Origin: JBFXDI01 sp050181295
Lineage (GTDB): Bacteria; Pseudomonadota; Alphaproteobacteria; Rhizobiales; Aestuariivirgaceae
Assembly (NCBI GenBank): GCA_050181295.1
Contig: JBFXDI010000008.1
Coordinates: forward strand, 1 to 54,446
Direction: 5' to 3'
Length of the DNA stretch: 54,446 nucleotides
Position 1 is the stretch's first letter, and every line of letters begins with the position of its first letter. Both the position numbers and the translations under genes were made by a program. Positions 1 through 7,631 of the stretch are shown here, piece after piece. The notes under the pieces were generated by a model. It ran no database searches. It saw only the letters and a program-made list of their open reading frames with translations, and had not been told where the DNA came from.

Positions 1-452
1 AGATCGACTGACGCTTCGCAACGTTGCCCCTTGTGAGGTCGTCGCTCTGGGACGGTCTGGGGACTGACGTCTTCACTGACGATTGCCCGGACGGGATGCC
101 TACGAGGGCACTGAACGCAACGGCGTCTCAGCCAGCTGGGTGGATGTGGCGGGAGTTTCCGGTGGTCGCGCCGTGACCGGTGTCTTGCGTTTGAGGTCAT
201 CTCTCTCGTGCAAAACGCCCCTTTGACGACCAACGGCGGTCGGAAGCCGATGGGGCGGTCCTGAAGACCGCCCATCGTTGCCTCCACGGAATTCTCGCCT
301 GAAGTCCACGAATAACACGGCCGCCTCTTCTGCCGTTGGCTTGTGCCATCCCAGCGAAGTCCAGAAATACATCGAAGGGCTTCCAAGTATAGCGTTCATA
401 CACACTGCAAACGGTGGTATGCAGTCTGTATGGATATACTTTGGAGTCGAAG
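1..452. other. Left edge, no convincing gene
   Basis: Short overlapping open frames exist on both strands but none has a family signature, a good ribosome site or a plausible composition. Just before the recombinase there is a TATACT hexamer at 435-440 preceded by TGG, a possible extended -10 element that would give that gene a very short leader. Confidence 0.4.
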
Positions 453-1133
453 ATGAAGCCGTTTGTGGCCTACTATCGGGTTTCCACCGAACGCCAAGGC
501 AAGTCCGGTCTCGGCATCGAGGCGCAGCGGGCTGCGGTTGCGAGGTTTGCCGAACCCGAGGAGTTGGAGCGGGTCGCGGAGTTCATCGAGGTTGAAACCG
601 GGAAGGGATCCGACGCACTCGATCGACGGCCTCAGCTCGCCGCGGCGCTCGCAAAGGCCAAACAACTCAAATGCCCGGTGGTGGTGGCGAAGCTTGATCG
701 CCTCTCGCGCGACGTAGCCTTTATCGCGAACCTGATGGCCCAGCGCGTGCCGTTCGTCGTGGCGGAGCTCGGCGTCGATGCGGACCCCTTCATGCTCCAC
801 CTCTATGCGGCGCTGGCTGAGAAGGAGCGCAGGTTGATCTCGCAACGGACGACAGCTGCACTGGCTGCGAAGAAGGCTCAGGGAGTGGCGCTGGGCAACC
901 GCAGCAACATCGACGTTGCGGGGGCAATCGGCCGGCAGTCAGCCAAGGACAAGGCCAGTGCCTTCGCCGCCAACGTCATGCCGGTCGTCTCATCGATAGA
1001 GGCTGCTGGCGTTACAACCCTCGCAGGGATCGCAGATGCTTTGAACGGCCGAGGCGTTCGAACCGCGAGGGGCGGGCGATGGCACGTGTCGACGGTGATG
1101 AACCTGCTGAAGCGGGCGGGATCTGCTTTGTAA
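453..1133 (+). CDS. Small serine recombinase (resolvase/invertase family)
   Basis: A 226-residue site-specific recombinase expected to cut and rejoin DNA through a serine-DNA intermediate. The N-terminus reads YYRVST with the catalytic Ser at residue 11 and its partner Arg at 9. The KLDRLSRD stretch near residues 76-83 is the second hallmark of the catalytic domain. The C-terminus (about 190-226) ends in a short helix-turn-helix-like segment suited to binding its site. An in-frame ATG 39 bp upstream exists, but this start puts the YYRVS motif where family members have it. The last third of the gene is duplicated in decayed form about 1 kb downstream, beyond two receiver genes on the other strand. 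Likely a mobile-element or inversion recombinase; its target is not visible. Confidence 0.85.
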   Translation: MKPFVAYYRVSTERQGKSGLGIEAQRAAVARFAEPEELERVAEFIEVETGKGSDALDRRPQLAAALAKAKQLKCPVVVAKLDRLSRDVAFIANLMAQRVPFVVAELGVDADPFMLHLYAALAEKERRLISQRTTAALAAKKAQGVALGNRSNIDVAGAIGRQSAKDKASAFAANVMPVVSSIEAAGVTTLAGIADALNGRGVRTARGGRWHVSTVMNLLKRAGSAL

Positions 1134-1153
1134 CGCGGGGCCTAGCCCTTCGG

Positions 1154-1591
1154 TCAACGTCCCACCGAAAACAATTGAGGGCCCGTTACCGCTTTTCTTC
1201 TGGCCAGCACCCGCTTGATACGGTCGACCACAATCTGCGGGTCATAGGGCCGAGCAAGGAGCGGTCCGCTCTCGCATAGGTCAGCCGCAGCGTTAGCGGA
1301 GCTTTCAACACCTCCTGCGAGGATGACCTTTACGCCGGGATGCTCTGCTCGCACCTGCCTTACCGTGGCAAAGCCGTTGCCTCCCTCGAGATCAAAATCA
1401 CACAGCAGCACATCCACCACTAGTTCCGAGTGGTTTAGGATGGTGGTCACCTCGCTTCCATCCGCAGCCTCGATGACTCGATATCCGCAATCGCGCAGAT
1501 ACTCGGCAAGCCCCATACGGACAAGTACATCACTGTCGGCAACCATGATCGTGGCCTCAGTGTTGTTTCCCGGTCTTATTCTGGTGCTCAT
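1154..1591 (-). CDS. Stand-alone receiver protein, atypical
   Basis: A 145-residue single-domain response regulator without an output domain. The acidic pocket is present (ADSD at 18-21) with the phosphoacceptor Asp at 65 in LLCDFDLEGG. Two conserved switch residues are not canonical: the Lys before the cis-Pro is Arg (LLARPYD, Arg114), and the Thr/Ser after the fourth strand is replaced (VILAGG). It may therefore be phosphorylated or dephosphorylated unusually, or act as a sink. A GGAGACG ribosome site precedes the ATG. The start lies 35 bp inside the end of the next receiver gene upstream, so the two are probably co-transcribed and coupled. No histidine kinase lies within the window. A later start at Met16 is possible. 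Confidence 0.8.
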   Translation of the reverse strand: MSTRIRPGNNTEATIMVADSDVLVRMGLAEYLRDCGYRVIEAADGSEVTTILNHSELVVDVLLCDFDLEGGNGFATVRQVRAEHPGVKVILAGGVESSANAAADLCESGPLLARPYDPQIVVDRIKRVLARRKAVTGPQLFSVGR

Positions 1592-1985
1592 GCTCGTCTC
1601 CTAATACACTGCGAACCTCAACAATCAGGCGTTCCACGTTGTATGGCTTTTGGACAAACGCATCAGCGACGGCTAACGTTGCGGGCTGCAGAAATTCTGC
1701 GGAACCAATAATAATGCGAAGGCTTGGCCAGCGCTCTCGAATGAGCGCGGAAAGCCGAAGGCCGTCCATCCCTCCCGGCATCCTGACATCGGTGAAAACC
1801 AAGTCGATTTCCGCCGCGGTTTCCAAGATGGAGATGGCCTCGTGAGCATTTTTGGCTTCTATCGCACGCATCCCCGCGAGACGGAGCTCTTCACAAACCA
1901 TCCAGCGAATAAGAACTTCGTCTTCGACAACAAGAACCGTTCTTGGTTTCGGCGACTCATTGCTGTCGGGTACGGCGACCGACAT
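1557..1985 (-). CDS. Stand-alone receiver protein (CheY-like)
   Basis: A 142-residue single-domain receiver. The acidic residues are Glu21-Asp22 in VVEDE, the phosphoacceptor is Asp66 in FTDVRMPGGMDG, and the conserved Lys is 113 in FVQKPY. This is typical of alphaproteobacterial FixJ/CheY-like receivers that shuttle phosphate in a phosphorelay. The ATG is preceded by a strong G-rich ribosome site (AGGGGGGG). It is the first gene of a two-gene unit with the atypical receiver that overlaps its 3' end. Both genes lie between a serine recombinase gene and a decayed copy of that gene's 3' end, suggesting they arrived or were moved as a cassette. The cognate kinase is not present here. Confidence 0.85.
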   Translation of the reverse strand: MSVAVPDSNESPKPRTVLVVEDEVLIRWMVCEELRLAGMRAIEAKNAHEAISILETAAEIDLVFTDVRMPGGMDGLRLSALIRERWPSLRIIIGSAEFLQPATLAVADAFVQKPYNVERLIVEVRSVLGDEHEHQNKTGKQH

Positions 1986-2074
1986 AGTCCCCCCCTTTCC
2001 GATTCCTTCTCTGCGAGGCTTAAACAGCCGAGGTCAAAAGTCGTTGCAGCACGATAGATTGAGGCGCGCCATCC

Positions 2075-2183
2075 GCCGGCAGTCAGCAAGGACAAGGCCA
2101 GCACCTTCGCCGCCAGCGTCATGCCGGTCGGTGATGAACCTGCTCAAGAGGCAGGATTCGGTTTGTTAGACGGGAACTAGCCA
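2075..2183 (+). pseudogene. Decayed copy of the recombinase 3' end
   Basis: This stretch matches two parts of the recombinase gene: 931-987 and 1093-1147, joined directly so that about 105 bp between them is missing. One base is also lost near the start (GTCAGCAAGG against GTCAGCCAAGG), which shifts the frame. The match runs past the stop codon to a shared CTAGCC. It cannot encode a working protein and is best read as a relic of an older recombinase copy or of a duplication that bracketed the two receiver genes. Confidence 0.8.
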
Positions 2184-2681
2184 ATTCACTCCGTGGCCGC
2201 ATGCTCGCCGCTACGGTGGTCTCAGGCAACGTGCGCGGAATTCCGCTTCGAGGGTGGCGATCGCGGCGTGCTAGGAGGCCGCTGACTATAGCCGGTATTT
2301 CTACTTAGGCCCGTTGGATGCTCTCTCAATGGTACCATGCCCGTCAGGTGGCCGGGCGTTGCGCCATATATCACGTGCGAAGATCGTTGGAGTCCGCTGA
2401 GCGACGACGATACATCATCCGCCTCATCGTCTTCGCGATCTAGGCCAGCTCCTGCACATCGTATCTTGGAGGCGACGGAAGCGACTGCACGTTTCGTTTG
2501 GCCTGACTTGGTTCCATGTCCGCAAGTCGAACGGCGGTATCAGTCGCTCGGGTTACAATGGGACTCTGGTTGTCCTCAGAAACAACCTGCTGCGACGGAT
2601 GATCCGGCCGGCAAGCTGACTTAGCCGCCGGCTCCAGCAACACGGTTGGTGCCGTGGTGCCCAGTGGTTCCTCTTTGCCTC
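2184..2681. other. Intergenic stretch without recognisable gene
   Basis: About 500 bp between the recombinase relic and the CDF transporter. Small open frames exist on both strands, but their translations look like no family I know and they lack ribosome sites. I see no clear terminator or repeat. Confidence 0.35.
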
Positions 2682-3830
2682 TTAATGCGCATGCTCCGCC
2701 GGCTCGGTCATGCTGAACGGGAACTCCGCGCTGCGATCGCCGGCCCTGAGATGCAAAGTCGCCTGGAAGGAATGCGGCTCAGCCGGTGCCACGGCGCTTT
2801 GAAGCTGGTGATGATTGCCGCCCGTCGGCAGCAGGGCGAGTGTCTCCTCGCCGCCCGGACGGTGAATGACAACGACGGCGCTGAGGCCCTCTGCGTGCCG
2901 GCCAAGCCGCATCGCCATCCGCTCACCATCGGGGGTATCGGCGATCTGCAGGACGCCCTCCGCGAGTTCGTTCGACACCCGCAACGGCGCCGGCGCGTGG
3001 TGGCGGCTGGGATGATCGAGCGCCGGACGTACCTCGACGTGGATGGCGGTGAGCGCTGCGATATGATGCGACAGCTCCTGCCTAAGTTGCTCGGCGATGC
3101 TCGCCGCGGCCACCACGAGGAGCCCGGGATCGACCGCGATCACGACCTCCGCCCGCATCCGATGTCCGGTCCACCGCGCCCGGGCGGAGATGACCTCGCG
3201 GATTTCTGCGATGTGTTCAGCGGCATGCCGGATCTCGTCGATCACGCCCGGCTCGAGGCCATCGAGCATCCGCGTGAAAACGGCCCGCGCCGATTGCCAC
3301 ACGATCACGAAGATGGTGAGCGTGATGAGGAGGCCGATGATTGGGTCGGCGAGCGGGAAGCCCAGCCAGACGCCGATCGCGCCCAGGACGACAGCAAGGC
3401 TCGTCAGGCCGTCTGTCCGAGCGTGATAGCCGTCGGCAATGAGTGCCGCGCTGTTGATCTCTTTCCCGACCCGGATGCGCAGATACGCCACGACCTCGTT
3501 GCCGAGGAAGCCGACGATGCCTGCGGCCGCGACCCAGCCAAGAGCCGTGATCGGCTGCGGGTCGATAAGCCGGTTGATCGCCTCGTAGCCGGCGACGAGT
3601 CCGCTGGCGAGGATGACCAGGACGACGATCACGCCGGCGATGTCCTCGACGCGGCCAAGGCCATAGGGGAAGCGTGACGTCGGTTTGCGGCGCGCCAGGA
3701 GGAACGCGATCCAGAGAGGTATGGCGGTCGTGGCATCACCGAGATTGTGGATGGTATCGGCGAGGAGCGCGACGCTGCTCGAAATCACCACGACGACGAT
3801 CTGGAGTGCCGCGGTGATCGCGAGGATCAC
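2682..3830 (-). CDS. Cation diffusion facilitator (metal efflux), 5' end probably frameshifted
   Basis: Inner-membrane divalent-metal/proton antiporter of the CDF family. Hallmarks are ALLADTIHNLGDA and the paired ALIADGYHARTDG, whose Asp/His residues form the transport site, followed by a membrane segment ending in MLDGLEPG and a cytoplasmic ferredoxin-like domain. At 382 residues it is longer than the usual ~300 because of an extra C-terminal segment. The only in-frame start is GTG at 3830, inside what should be the first membrane helix. Upstream the frame stays open to a TGA at 3984-3986 and encodes a His-rich leader (GHTHGVVDASISTTARGIW) typical of the family. An ATG at 3985-3987 is out of frame by a single A, so one inserted base may have cut the native N-terminus. 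The NicO permease gene lies just upstream. Confidence 0.85.
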   Translation of the reverse strand: MILAITAALQIVVVVISSSVALLADTIHNLGDATTAIPLWIAFLLARRKPTSRFPYGLGRVEDIAGVIVVLVILASGLVAGYEAINRLIDPQPITALGWVAAAGIVGFLGNEVVAYLRIRVGKEINSAALIADGYHARTDGLTSLAVVLGAIGVWLGFPLADPIIGLLITLTIFVIVWQSARAVFTRMLDGLEPGVIDEIRHAAEHIAEIREVISARARWTGHRMRAEVVIAVDPGLLVVAAASIAEQLRQELSHHIAALTAIHVEVRPALDHPSRHHAPAPLRVSNELAEGVLQIADTPDGERMAMRLGRHAEGLSAVVVIHRPGGEETLALLPTGGNHHQLQSAVAPAEPHSFQATLHLRAGDRSAEFPFSMTEPAEHAH

Positions 3831-4132
3831 AAACGACCATTTGAGCGCCCAGATGCCGCGCGCTGTTGTCGAGATGCTGGCGTCGACGACGCCGTGCGTG
3901 TGGCCGTGATCACCGGCGTCGGCATGGCCGGGGTGACCGGCGTTGACGGCGGCGGTTAGGCCAAACCATTCGAGAAGCCGCTTTCATCTAAGGTCTCGCA
4001 GATACTTCGACAGGGGCAGGACCTCGCGAACCGCATCCCGGAGGGATGCTCATCTCGGCAACGCTCGATTCCAGCACTGACGGATTTTGCCTCGCGTTGT
4101 GAATAGCACTTTGCCCTGCAGCCGGAGACTGG

Positions 4133-4840
4133 TCACGCGGCCACAAGCGGAACAAGTCCGAGCAGCAGGATTGCGCCCGCCGAAGCGGCGGTGATCGAGC
4201 GAAGCATGATCGTGCGTGCTGCCGCCGGTACCACTGCGATCGCGCGGAGCCGCGACCGGAGAACGACAGCCCCCAAAGGGAAAGCGGCAACCGTCGCGAT
4301 CATACCTACCCCAAAGGAAACCGCCAGGAGCAGTCCTGCACCGATTGCATCGTTCGCAACCGCAAAAGTCATGATGAAGGTCGTAAGCGGGCACGGCACA
4401 AGGCCCGTCATGGCGCCGAGAACCGGTCCCGAACCGCGAGGGGTGGGGCCGTGCGGCCGCACCGCCCGGAACAGGAGCCATGCCCCCACGAGGGCGATCA
4501 GCGCATTGCTGGCCATCTCGAGTACCGGCGCCCGTCCCGCGCCGACCAACGTCCGCTGCAGTATAGCGGCGCCCGTCAGCACAAGGACCACCGCCACGCC
4601 AACATGGACTGCGATCAGGAGGCCGCTCGAGGCGACAGCGCCACGCCAACGACCGTCTGCGGCGTAGAAGGACGCCAACACGGCCTTGCCGTGGCCAGGA
4701 AGCAGCGCATGAAGAAGACCGAAAACGAAGGCGCTTGCGATCAGGGCCGGCGCCCCAACCCCACTAGTGCGAAACGCATTCAGGGCATCAAGCGCGCCCT
4801 GATGGAGTGAGCTTTGGGCTTCAAGGACGGCGTTAATCAA
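4133..4840 (-). CDS. NicO/RcnA-type nickel-cobalt permease
   Basis: A 235-residue polytopic inner-membrane protein of the NicO superfamily, which moves Ni2+ or Co2+, usually outward. The signature HALLPGHGKAVLASFY follows the first membrane segment (about residues 31-58). Further hydrophobic segments appear near 72-95, 105-125, 140-165, 166-190 and 205-233, with the family's GLVPCPLTT motif near 146-154. The start is TTG, with no good ribosome site, and no ATG is available before the upstream stop at 4871, so the exact N-terminus is uncertain. It lies upstream of the CDF transporter on the same strand, a pairing that suggests a small metal-resistance unit. No metalloregulator is visible. Confidence 0.8.
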   Translation of the reverse strand: MINAVLEAQSSLHQGALDALNAFRTSGVGAPALIASAFVFGLLHALLPGHGKAVLASFYAADGRWRGAVASSGLLIAVHVGVAVVLVLTGAAILQRTLVGAGRAPVLEMASNALIALVGAWLLFRAVRPHGPTPRGSGPVLGAMTGLVPCPLTTFIMTFAVANDAIGAGLLLAVSFGVGMIATVAAFPLGAVVLRSRLRAIAVVPAAARTIMLRSITAASAGAILLLGLVPLVAA

Positions 4841-5111
4841 CTGGCAGATTCCGGTGCGATCATCGGATGCCTAGGCAATATGGCATAGTCTTGGCCAGAG
4901 AACGTTGGAGCCCGGTTCCTCTCCCTCCGCCATTTCTGCCCGTCGAAAGTCCTCCGCGTGCGGATGCAGGGCTGAAACCCCAAGGAATTGCGCGGTTCGA
5001 GCGTAGACCTCTGGACTGCTAAGCCGAGAAAGCCGACTATAAGCGTTCTCTCTTGCCCTTTTTCTCTCTAGCTCTGGACTGCACGGGCGCCGGTACGGCT
5101 TCCTAACCCTC

Positions 5112-5155
5112 TAAAATTGGATCAGAACCCGCGAAGGACATATTGTCCAATTTTA
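5112..5155. repeat. Perfect 10-bp inverted repeat, 24-bp spacer
   Basis: TAAAATTGGA at 5112-5121 is mirrored exactly by TCCAATTTTA at 5146-5155. The arms are AT-rich in a GC-rich setting. The geometry fits a protein-binding site or the end of a lost mobile element; no T-tract follows, so an intrinsic terminator is unlikely. Confidence 0.6.
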
Positions 5156-5199
5156 TATCCCCTCCGCGGAGCAACAGTCCTCGGAGCAGGGAACTCTTA

Positions 5200-5307
5200 T
5201 CAAGCCGTTTGAACCCCGAGCACCCCGGCCGGAGCGCACACCTGAACCCCATGCTCGATCGTGAGTTCGGCTAGGCGGCGGTCAATCAGGACCACACTCC
5301 TGTGTGC
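5200..5307 (-). pseudogene. C-terminal remnant of an Mrr-type restriction endonuclease
   Basis: The minus-strand frame reads VVLIDRRLAELTIEHGVQV and stops at 5200-5202. This closely resembles the end of Mrr proteins, whose C-terminus carries IVLIDG..LA.LMIEHNVGV. Nothing upstream in this frame continues the family, so only about 35 codons survive. It shows that an Mrr restriction gene was once here, beside the present CBASS and type I systems. The assignment rests on one motif. Confidence 0.55.
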
Positions 5308-5590
5308 GGGGCGCGCGAAACTCGACGGCTTCCCCGTAGGCGAGCTGTGAGCTGTGTGCATTGTTCGTCTTGACGGGGTTCGACTTCTCCCGCCAGGGGG
5401 CTACGCGCCACGGCGGCTGCGCCGAGAACGCGGTCCGCAAGGCGATCGCGACCGGGCGATGCCAAACGGAGCCCGACAGCACCCATCGGCCCCTGGCAGC
5501 AGGGGAAGTAGGCTCGGACGTAGGCGATGGGGCATGTCGTGATATGGCGGCGCTATTTGGCTCAGCCCATTTGGCCAAAGGCTCAATTCA

Positions 5591-6175
5591 TCAATGGCGA
5601 CGTGCCCGACGGGCGAGTGCGATGTCACCCCCAGGCCCTCGCTCGTTGGTGTACTGAATCGTCATGCGGTTCGGTTCATCAAGCTTGATGTGGGCCAGCG
5701 CACATCCCAGCTGCTGAGGTGGATTTGCCGCCACTGATGCCGCGGTGGGAATGGTCTCAAAGAAATACCTGAACTGAAGGGAGCGGGCAGCCGGATTATA
5801 TGTCGGGAGCGTACCGAAGCTTCGCGACCGCATCTGTTCTGTTTCAAGATCAAAGCTGACATCCGACCAGCGCTGCCGAACGCTCATAGTAGTAGGAATC
5901 TCCTCGCTCGAACCGTTTTCCCTTTGTGATCGAATTCCTCCAGTCCACTTGCCAGTTAGATCGATCGACATCCACTCGGGACGGGGAAGATGTCGCATCC
6001 GCGCAATCCATCCCCAGGATTGAGAGAGAAGGAAGAGCAGCACGAATTCAACAATGCCGACGATCGTCCCAATCGCTAGCGGATGCAGCCCGAGCCAGCT
6101 TGTTCCGCCCGATGTGATCGCAGCCAACCCAATGATGATCCAGACTTTCACCTTCAGGGGCAGGAGCTGGTGCAT
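5591..6175 (-). CDS. cap15: CBASS effector, Cap15-like (2TM plus beta-barrel)
   Basis: A 194-residue protein with two N-terminal membrane helices (about 10-30 and 33-56) followed by a soluble, strand-rich domain starting at the IDLTGKWTGG motif (about 71-80) and running to residue 185. This matches Cap15, the CBASS effector in which a beta-barrel binds a cyclic nucleotide and the membrane part then disrupts the inner membrane. The gene starts within the stop of the cyclase gene (TAATG), so the two are translationally coupled. Co-occurrence with a CD-NTase is the strongest support; the barrel is too divergent to name from motifs alone. No Cap2/Cap3 ubiquitin-like genes follow, so this would be a minimal type I CBASS. 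Loss of infected cells would be the expected outcome of activation. Confidence 0.75.
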   Translation of the reverse strand: MHQLLPLKVKVWIIIGLAAITSGGTSWLGLHPLAIGTIVGIVEFVLLFLLSQSWGWIARMRHLPRPEWMSIDLTGKWTGGIRSQRENGSSEEIPTTMSVRQRWSDVSFDLETEQMRSRSFGTLPTYNPAARSLQFRYFFETIPTAASVAANPPQQLGCALAHIKLDEPNRMTIQYTNERGPGGDIALARRARRH

Positions 6176-7221
6176 TAGGTGCTCATGTAACTCTGCGCAA
6201 AGGAGACGAACTCCAGCGCCTCGTGCACCGACCAGGTTTGCCCATTGCCGAACAGCATCTTGACGCCGTTCACCTCAACCCACAGCGCCCAGATCGGCAT
6301 CGTGAGGAGCGTTCGACCATCACTCCGATCGCTGAGCCCGTGACTGAGGAAGCCGAGGACCGCGAGGACATCATCATAGATCGACGCGTTGCCGAAGAGG
6401 TTGTCGGGACAATTGTAGACCAGCGATTCGATAAGGAAGGACGCTGTGGCTTTTGCTCGACTGCGGATTTGAGCGGCGGCGCCAACATTCTCGGCCATGT
6501 GATTCCGGAGCCGCTTTAGGATACGAACAACCCTTTTATATCGGCGCCCGGTCCGATCGTTCTTGGCGCACCCATTGGTGTAGTGCTGCCGTGGGAAATT
6601 CGTTATTCGCTGAACGACTGCGTTTAGCGCAATTCCCTCGACCGGAGCGCCTCGCGGCAGGAGCTGGTTCTGCCGAGAACCATAGAGGCGATAGACAAAT
6701 GCCGGGACCACATCGACGCTGACGCGGTCGTTATCGTCCTTGTGAAGGTGCAGCGCCTTCTTCCCGACTTCGAGCGATAGCGCCCCGTATTCGTCCCGCA
6801 CGCAAATGGCGATATGCTGCTTGAATTCTTCAAACGTAAAGGGGAGCGGTTCCAGCCCGAGCTCGGCCATTGTGGGCGGGTCGGCTGCGGGACCATCGGT
6901 GAAGTAGGCATCCGTGAGGCAAACGCAGAGATCGACATCGGCGTCGTTCCGCACGTTAGTGTTATTGTGATAGCTGCCCTGCGGGATGATCGCCCATTGG
7001 CGCGTCGGCAGGAACGTGGAGCGGTGCAGCGCCCGCCAGATCCGGCGCTTGGCGGCCTCGATCTTCTGCTCCTCCGTGTCGCTCGCCGGCCTCTGCCAGT
7101 GGGAGAAACGCGCTTCCCATTCGCTCCGCGACCGCGGTTTGCGCGTAATATTAGCGAGCACTTCGCTAAGAATAGACGTTGCAAAAGGGTTAGGCGGAGG
7201 AAGTCCAAAGAGCGTACTCAT
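6175..7221 (-). CDS. CD-NTase (CBASS cyclic-oligonucleotide synthase)
   Basis: A 348-residue nucleotidyltransferase of the cGAS/DncV-like family. The catalytic GS motif is at residues 82-83 (PQGSYHNNT), followed by the metal-binding Asp pair at 95 and 97 (DADVDL) and the third acid at Asp170 (VSVDVVPAF). The OAS/SMODS-like helical C-terminal half is present and the length is normal. On phage infection such enzymes make a cyclic di- or trinucleotide that activates an adjacent effector; here the effector is the 2TM/beta-barrel protein whose ATG overlaps this stop codon by one base. A GAGGG ribosome site precedes the ATG. The nucleotide product cannot be read from sequence. Confidence 0.88.
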   Translation of the reverse strand: MSTLFGLPPPNPFATSILSEVLANITRKPRSRSEWEARFSHWQRPASDTEEQKIEAAKRRIWRALHRSTFLPTRQWAIIPQGSYHNNTNVRNDADVDLCVCLTDAYFTDGPAADPPTMAELGLEPLPFTFEEFKQHIAICVRDEYGALSLEVGKKALHLHKDDNDRVSVDVVPAFVYRLYGSRQNQLLPRGAPVEGIALNAVVQRITNFPRQHYTNGCAKNDRTGRRYKRVVRILKRLRNHMAENVGAAAQIRSRAKATASFLIESLVYNCPDNLFGNASIYDDVLAVLGFLSHGLSDRSDGRTLLTMPIWALWVEVNGVKMLFGNGQTWSVHEALEFVSFAQSYMST

Positions 7222-7278
7222 ATTGGTACCCTCGACATGAGAATAGGAGCGCCGCTCTCTGCGGCGGCGCCCCCCCTG

Positions 7279-7467
7279 TTACTTTCGGCCAGCGCCGTTC
7301 TTTGTTGGATCGACGAGTCGATATCCCATGCCGGGCTTAGGTGTCGGCGGGAGCGGCTCGCCCCGAACGACGGTACGCTCTTCGCCGGTCCTCCCGCCGC
7401 GGGAGCCGACTTGTTCGTACTGACCAGAACGGGGAGCTGGACTCCCCGGCTTCAGAGGGCGGCCCAT
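7279..7467 (-). CDS. Conserved small protein, YjzC-like
   Basis: A 62-residue soluble protein rich in Gly, Pro and Arg. Its order of motifs (KPGSPAPRSGQYEQVG, then TPKPGMGYRLVDPT) resembles the short YjzC-type proteins of unknown function. A near-perfect AAGGAGG ribosome site sits 6 bp before the ATG, which argues strongly for a real gene despite its size. It lies alone between the CBASS pair and the higBA module, all on the minus strand. Whether it belongs to either system cannot be told; a passenger or a small accessory factor are both possible. Confidence 0.65.
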   Translation of the reverse strand: MGRPLKPGSPAPRSGQYEQVGSRGGRTGEERTVVRGEPLPPTPKPGMGYRLVDPTKNGAGRK

Positions 7468-7604
7468 GGCGACCTCCTTTCTATTCTGGCGCAGATTGAA
7501 CTTGCCTTCCCGACTCCGCCCGCGTTAATGGCAGCGTCAACTTGGGTTCGGAGAGAGGGTTGGCCACCTGCAAGGGTGCGCCTTCACCTTGTCGGATTTC
7601 CTTT

Positions 7605-7631
7605 GGGCGAGGCGATGCCTCGCCCTTTTTT
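7605..7631 (+). terminator. Hairpin with T-tract abutting the 3' end of higA
   Basis: A perfect 9-bp GC-rich stem (7605-7613 with 7617-7625, 3-nt loop) is followed by TTTTTT. It is oriented to stop plus-strand transcription, yet no plus-strand gene ends here; the antitoxin gene ends on the minus strand directly at the T-tract. It may block antisense reading into the higBA operon, or be a relic. Confidence 0.6.

Larger units (their letters stand above)
4841..5590. other. Gene-poor spacer before the defence island
   Basis: About 750 bp with no intact gene. It holds a perfect 10-bp inverted repeat (5112-5155) and what looks like the last codons of an Mrr restriction gene (5200-5307), listed separately. 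Open frames in 5280-5660 have arginine- and proline-rich, non-protein-like translations. Confidence 0.5.

Noticed and set aside
100..405. Short minus-strand frames left of the recombinase
   Set aside because: No homology, no ribosome site, and two overlapping frames are equally plausible.
2646..3677. Plus-strand frame opposite the CDF transporter
   Set aside because: Charged, His/Asp/Arg-rich translation mirrors the transporter codons; no independent signature.
5282..5657. Several open frames before the CBASS effector
   Set aside because: Translations are Arg/Pro/Ser-rich and inconsistent with a folded protein; no start signal.
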